Origin: Crossaster papposus
Taxonomy: Eukaryota; Echinodermata; Asteroidea; Velatida; Solasteridae
NCBI GenBank assembly: GCA_037893245.1
Contig: JBAIAA010000774.1
Coordinates: 248,001 to 312,000, forward strand
Length of the DNA stretch: 64,000 bases
Reading direction: 5' to 3'
Position numbers and translations under genes: made by a program. The stretch's first letter is position 1. Every line of letters begins with the position of its first letter. Below, piece after piece: positions 59,027 through 64,000 of this stretch. The notes beneath the pieces are model-generated. The model was not told where the DNA came from, searched no databases, and was given only the letters and a program-made list of their open reading frames with translations.

Positions 59027-60290
59027 TTACCCCATAGAAATGGCAGATTGCCGAACTCCTGTTCCGTCATGAAAGATTTTATTTGCGAGGATCCTTTCCT
59101 TAGAAAACCTTGCATCATGGCGGCCCTGGGTGTCACTCATCCACGCTGTCAGGTATGCACCAGCCAGAATACACTTCTTTGGCAGGACTATATCACACTG
59201 TGATTGATTGGTTAGGCACACGTTTACTTTTCCGAAACCATGGTCAGTGTTGACAAGCGAACACGAGACAACTACTCCTCCCTGTAATTGACCAGGGATG
59301 GCAGAATCCAGCAATCCTGTTACTGACTTTCCAAATCTATTTCTGATTTCTCCAGTGACTTGTTGGGTAGAGCCAGCAGGGAGAATGAATATATCTCTTG
59401 ACTTAAGTTTAACATGTCCTAACAATCCCTCTGATCCTGTCCTCTTTAAACTCTTGACACCCTCATAGATATTCTCACAAACGGCATCAACTGATATTCT
59501 TGGGCGACTGCCCTGGACAGCAGAGTAACAATCCCGGAAAACACCAGTGTTTGTGTCAATGACTAGTTTGTAGTTTGCAGAGCTCTGTGTGTCTGGCACA
59601 ACCAAGGTCAAGGTTCGGAATGCTCTATCAGTTCCACTGAAGATAGAATCAAACCCCAAATTAATTTCTGTCCATCCTAAGTAGGGCATCATTCCATCTC
59701 CGCCATGCAATAGTACCAAATATGTCAGTGGATGAAGAGAGAGACCCAAATAATCATGAAAGCTTGTGCATATTAAGGTTACTTGTCTGTCCTCAATCTC
59801 TCGAGTCATGACTCTGTTGTGCTTAGCCTCCTTTGTTGGCCGTGAAAATGGATCCCCATTCGTTCCTCGTCGACTGACTTTCTCCTCTTGTTCAGCTTCC
59901 TCCCTTCTTACTTGTTTCAGGAGAGCAAAATAGGATGGAGGGTTCTCCATTTTCTCTTTCAACCGCAGGTTAATGAGAACCATCTCATTGTACTGGGTTC
60001 CCTTCAGAAATTGCCGTAGCAACATTATGTTGTCTGCTGGCACGCCTCCCTTTCTGACCAATTTGCTGCATATTCCTTGAAGACGAGTCAAGAATTCTGA
60101 AGCCTTTTCACCCCTCTTTTGATGGAGAGAATAAAACTCAATGCCTAACTCATCAGCAGTACGGGTGTCACCAGATGCCAACTCAAGAGCTTTAAGATAC
60201 TCTTCCGGGTTCTCCCTTCTCAGGTCAGAGATGATATTGGCTGCAGGGGCCCGGAGAGCCTCCCGGATACGTCTCTTTTTTTCTCCCCAT
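59027..60290 (-). pseudogene. C Gag C-terminal half and protease-region remnant
   Basis: The frame reads RRIREALRAPAANIISDLRR, LKALELASGDTRTADELGIE, FYSLHQKRGEKASEFLTRLQ and LRLKEKMENPPSYFALLKQV, typical of the PNMA-like/gypsy Gag capsid C-terminal lobe. It continues directly into sequence of the protease region (CTSFHDYLGLSLHPLTYLVL, PYLGWTEINLGF, TLTLVVPDTQ). The CCHC knuckle and the catalytic D-T/S-G are missing between these parts, consistent with an internal deletion near 59830. Confidence 0.65.
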
Positions 60291-60846
60291 CATCTTCTTC
60301 CTCATCCAGCTGGCCCTGGGCTACTTCTACCCAGGCATCAAATGTTTCTTCACTTGCGCCACCTGGAAATGGAGCTAATTTCCTTGAGCTGGAGAGCTTA
60401 CACTTTGAAAGTGCCTCGTGCAAGGCTACAGTGGGACCTTCAACTCCTGTCGGTGGTGTACCACTATCCTCACTAGCAGAAGACAGCAAGCCACGGGCTT
60501 TAAGATCCGCTACTGTGACTTTGTCTGCTCTAACATTGGTGAGCCGAAAGACATTAAAAACAATATCCTGTCCAGACAGTGTCACCTTCACTTCATTTCT
60601 GGGTGTAAGTACCATATCCGATGCGTCTCTCTCCAGCTCTAGAAGAAGAAAGGTCTGGTCAGATTCGTCCCGGCGGGAGATACCTGAAACCTGCTGAATA
60701 GCATTGAATAGGGCCACCAAAATTGAGTCGGTTGAAGTAGCAGTAGCAACAGACTTTGAAACCAGAATAAGGGAATGTGTTGGGCGAGCATCATCTTTCT
60801 TGCACCATGCGAGTCCAATTTCTTGATAATCACTGGGGGCTGCCAT
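60220..60846 (-). pseudogene. C Gag N-terminal half
   Basis: ATG at 60846 opens MAAPSDYQEIGLAWCKKDDA and continues to RKLAPFPGGASEETFDAWVE, the usual start of the PNMA-like capsid region. At a run of seven A's near 60279-60285 the sensible frame shifts to the one used by the downstream half; the original frame runs on for about 20 codons and stops at 60220. The lesion is inside the capsid rather than at a gag/pol boundary, so it is probably a mutation and not programmed frameshifting. Confidence 0.7.
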
Positions 60847-61137
60847 CGCTGCGAATTTTTCAATAATTTCACACCGTCAACGACGTCAAAACAAAAAAAT
60901 CTTAAGGAAAAAACAAAATTAGTACATGTTCGGTAGGGTGAGTACGGCACAAAATCAACTGTTGGCTCTTAGAAAATAAATACACAATTACCAAGAACAT
61001 TTCAATTTCATGAATCAAATTAAGAGTAATCAGGATCAAAAACAATGTGATGAAACCTTAAGGACAATTTCACTTGAGTCCAATCTGCAAAATTAGGTGG
61101 TCGTATGCTAGGAGTGTGTCTTGGCAAGATCGCCAAA
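60847..61137 (-). other. C leader between 5' LTR and gag
   Basis: Non-coding leader of about 290 bp. Just inside the LTR the minus strand reads TTTGGCGATCTTGCCAAG, a possible primer-binding site that shares TTTGGCG with gypsy B. Confidence 0.55.
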
Positions 61138-61979
61138 TGTAACCCACCTATATGTATAACAACTGTTTGGACCACAAAGATTACTCCTCAAGGCTGAATT
61201 TTATACTGAACACTTTAATTGAACTCCAACTTCTGAATAAGACAATTACTTATCCTCCAATGGATCAACCCATTAAACAAATCTTATGAATACAAGTTTT
61301 AGAACAACAATATAAATGACAATGTTGAGCGCTCAACTTTAATAAAACATGTACATGTACAATAGGCCTATATGTCACTCTGTACCAGGATCCTGGATTT
61401 AGGTAATTATGTCTGTTCTTGATCGTAAGCAACAGACAGTTGCAGACACTGGTTGCAAAGGATATCCACACGTGACGAAAGTGCCTATCCAGGCAAGCTG
61501 CCCTCTCGAAGAGGCGAACAGTTTATGCGGGCTATCTCGGTGTATAGACCGGGACACATAAAGACAAGCTCCCTTCACATTTCAAGTTCTCTGCAGTTGA
61601 TCCAGAGGACGAGCACTCCAGCTAGGGTTCACTACCTGGTAACTGTAAGGCTACGCAGTTCCCATGAAGGCTGAGAGCCGAGTTGGGGAGCTTTCTCACA
61701 ACTGAGACAGAACTTGTCGATACTCGATATAGATTCTGAGAGCCAACGGCTTCAGAGCCCTATCAAACAGAACACAGTTTCTAGCACTTCAAAATAAATG
61801 CTTTACAACGCTGAATTTCAGCCCTAACAATATTATTTGGGCCCGTTTTCTTTTGAGCAACTGTGAAATTCTTTGAAAAAATGGCTGCCTCCAAGAAGTT
61901 TGTTTTGCTGGTTCATGCAGTATCCTGGCAACTGGCACGAACACTAGAGGGCGCTATTTCATTTTTTACTGGGGCTACA
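61138..61979 (-). mobile_element. C 5' LTR, intact, 842 bp
   Basis: TGTAACCCACC ... GGGGCTACA. It holds the uninterrupted target of gypsy B (GTAA at 61403-61406) and so acts as the sister copy proving that insertion. Confidence 0.9.
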
Positions 61980-61984
61980 TATCC

Positions 61985-62205
61985 CTTCTGTGTATTCAAA
62001 ACAGCTTGTAGATGACATATTTGACAAGAAGCTTTCCCAATATTGTTCCCCAGTATGTAAGGTTTTAAAGGCCATACAAATATTAACCCAACTGTTGCCT
62101 AATACTACTAAATACTACTTGAGTAAAACTGTATGCAGTACTCTTATTACACTAGCCTATAAGAATTGGGTAGTATTGTGTATGAACCCCCAAATGAATG
62201 CCTAG
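61985..62205 (+). pseudogene. LINE reverse transcriptase remnant at the right flank of C
   Basis: VYSKQLVDDIFDKKLS, then VCKVLKAIQILTQLLPNTTK and LSKTVCSTLITLAYKNW resemble the thumb region of LINE RTs (VKYLGV-ID-KL, KA--IL-RL---LP, LY-SLI-P---Y). If C and one TATCC copy are removed, the frame stays open across the join from 30317. This suggests C landed in an older LINE fragment, but the similarity is weak. Confidence 0.4.
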
Positions 62206-62372
62206 CACGTTAGGGTTAAAAAATACTTTACATTTGTTGCCTTCACCCATTTTCATGAAACTCGTCGTAACTTATGCATCTCTATTATGGGTTGCAGCTG
62301 TATCATGTCCTATGAATCATATCACAACACACAAAAGTACGTGGTGTCGTAGGTGTATTTTTAGTACAATAC

Positions 62373-63341
62373 TGTGGCGGGAACTCCCCGGGCCAACCCA
62401 AGGCTGTTAGGATAAGTCGGACACCTATTTAAGCGACGACAATCTTCCCAACCTAAGGCTCTTCCCTAGACGAGAGATCACTCAGAGCGACCTAAAAGGC
62501 TAAGGTTGCAGGTCCGTTTTGAAGGAAATATACCGCCGATTATGATGATTGCGATTACTCTCTGTTAATTACATTATAACCTGTAACAAAGACTCCTTGA
62601 CAACTGGGTTGACGGTACAATGAACAATAAAGATGATTTATTCACAACAATCAAGAAATGCACAGTAATTGGAAATTAAGTGGGCTGTTTAAATACTAGG
62701 GTCCTCAGCAGCAATGCACAATAACTGCAGTGTTCAGAACACAAGAGCCATCCTAAACATTACACAAGCCTAGTCAGCATCAAGTGCCTAGTCAGCATCA
62801 AGTGCCTAGTCAGCATCAAGTGCCTAGTCAGCATCAAGTGCCTAGTCAGCATCAAGTGCCTAGTCAGCATTACATGCCCAAGTAAGCTGTGTACAACCAG
62901 TACAGCTTTGCACCTGCTACGCATTAACCATGCCAGCTTGCGTCAGCTACGTACAGCTAGCTATCTCAGCTTTGTACCACCAACACATTAACCATGCAGG
63001 CTTGCGTAAACAATGTACAGCTATACCGCTTTGTACCGATTCGCATAAGCATCAGTTACCTACGTCTTATCTGCCGTGCAGCTCTCGAACAACTAACCAT
63101 GATTATTACGTGTCTACCACCCAGGTAAACACGCACACCATGTGAAACACATACATGTACTTAAGCATATGGGCTTTGTTACCCAATCGCGTGCAATCAC
63201 GCAGCGAGTCACTGAGCGGTAAGCTCCGCCCAGCCAGCGCGCGCAACAACAGGTCATGTCTGCATGTGGTTACAGTTCATTCATAAACTTTAGAATTACA
63301 ATAACATAAACTGGCACTAAGTCCTTGCACTTTCCGTCACA
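62373..63341 (-). mobile_element. Second gypsy A copy (A2): 3' LTR, 969 bp
   Basis: Same ends as the A LTRs and followed by A internal sequence (CAGGCCCGAGCATGGCAGAG) to the window edge. It lacks the 243-bp fold-back and carries the ACCATGCAGGCTTGCGTA segment missing from the A 3' LTR. The element continues beyond 64000. Confidence 0.88.
62769..62870. repeat. 18-bp tandem repeat in the A2 LTR
   Basis: Five copies of CCTAGTCAGCATCAAGTG plus the diverged terminal copy, one fewer than in the A 3' LTR. Confidence 0.9.
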
Positions 63342-64000
63342 CAGGCCCGAGCATGGCAGAGGATGTCCCCATACTCTATAAGCCATAAAAACTAAATGGA
63401 AAGTGTCCATTCCTTAACTTTTTCTTTATAATGTAATATAAAAGTTAAGCTCATTAAATATTCACAGGATTTGGGCTCGATTTCAAGAACCCTAAAATTC
63501 AGCTCATTAAATATTCACAAGATTTTATACAGGATTTTACACTGGGTTTTGCTCCAAAATTATACAGGAATCACACACGTAATGAAATTTTGCACTAATT
63601 TTAACAGATGAAAATGTTGACATTTTAAACCAATTCTTGACAAATAACCTTGAGGATAAATTGAAAATGTACATTCAATATTTGAAGGTCGACCTAAAGA
63701 CATTACAGATCATAAGATTTCAAAGAGTTTCACAGAATTGGCAGGATTTTGGCTGATTTAAAAGTTTCTCTAATTTCGAGAAGAATCACTTAATACATAA
63801 ATCACTTAGTATAGTTTCTACAGATCATAAAATGTACACTGATGAATTATACAATAAAATTTAGAGAAATCAAAATTGTACAAGATTTTACTGAGCAAAT
63901 ATATTACAGGTTCTTGCAATGCAGAAAATGCAAAGAACTATTTACTGATAAACTATTTACACAGTGATTTGTTTTCTTCACAAAATTTGAGTGGTCGAAT
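63342..64000 (-). mobile_element. A2 internal 3' region, cut by window edge
   Basis: Aligns with 35706-36365 of gypsy A with scattered substitutions and short indels. Non-coding; the pol tail would lie beyond the window. Confidence 0.85.

Larger units (their letters stand above)
30336..61979 (-). mobile_element. Gypsy C: outermost element of the nest
   Basis: C is a Ty3/gypsy element on the minus strand. Its right (5') LTR is 61138-61979. Its left (3') LTR is 30336-30606 plus 54416-54987, split by gypsy B. The rebuilt left LTR is about 843 bp against 842 bp on the right. The 5-bp repeat TATCC flanks it at 30331-30335 and 61980-61984; the left LTR lacks the first T of the usual TGTA. Internal sequence 54988-61137 holds gag and pol remnants with many lesions. 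A purine tract (AAGGGGAGAG on the minus strand) abuts the 3' LTR at 54988, and a TTTGGCG primer-site-like sequence follows the 5' LTR at 61137. Confidence 0.85.

Noticed and set aside
60279..60285. Programmed frameshift at the A7 run in C gag
   Set aside because: It lies inside the capsid domain rather than at a gag/pol boundary, and the rest of C is heavily mutated.

Overview
The window reads as genomic DNA of a marine invertebrate deuterostome, most likely an echinoderm. The hints are frequent TACATGTA and TAGGCCTA words, intron-bearing fragments, several Ty3/gypsy families, LINE fragments and a DUF6589-like gene. Species identity is inference. No rRNA, tRNA, CRISPR or bacterial-type operon was seen, and almost everything recognisable is mobile DNA or its decay products.

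Layout. 1-2.7 kb: 3' half of a well-preserved Ty3/gypsy pol on + that runs off the left edge. 3.4-10.1 kb: two minus-strand spliced host-like genes, a Myb/SANT-like fragment (3.39-5.32 kb) and a nine-exon DUF6589-like gene (5.4-10.15 kb) with several out-of-phase junctions. 10.5-16 kb: AT-rich DNA, a LINE 3' tail, nested fold-back elements (11.27-11.69 kb), two LINE reverse-transcriptase remnants and a solo LTR (14.87-15.80 kb). 17.4-18.85 kb: related 25-bp and 27-bp minisatellites. 22.7-25 kb: a LINE remnant and a small TIR element. 25.86-27.69 kb: a 1.8-kb satellite of interchangeable 10- and 12-bp units. 28.80-30.27 kb: a Harbinger-like TIR element with a second fold-back inside it.

The main result is a nest of transposons from 30,336 to 61,979, worked out from target-site duplications (TSDs), paired LTRs and uninterrupted sister copies in this same window. 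Gypsy C (minus, TSD TATCC) has its left LTR split at GTAA by gypsy B (minus, 30,607-54,411); the empty site survives in C's right LTR at 61,403. The pol of B is split at CTGCAG by D (33,791-50,181), a long non-coding element with terminal inverted repeats. The B/D junction was then tandemly duplicated as a 2.2-kb unit with 4-bp GATC microhomology. Gypsy A (minus, 34,721-42,554) then landed at ATAC in the first unit only; the empty site is in the second unit near 45,075. Finally a 243-bp fold-back element entered A's right LTR; its empty site is in A's left LTR and in a second A-family LTR at 62.4-63.3 kb. The relative order of these events can therefore be read from the sequence.

Coding state. 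A has a full gag and an open PR-RT-RNaseH frame but has lost its integrase core. B has an intact integrase core and protease but frameshifted RT and gag. C is the most decayed. D encodes nothing visible and consists largely of degenerate, self-complementary short motifs.
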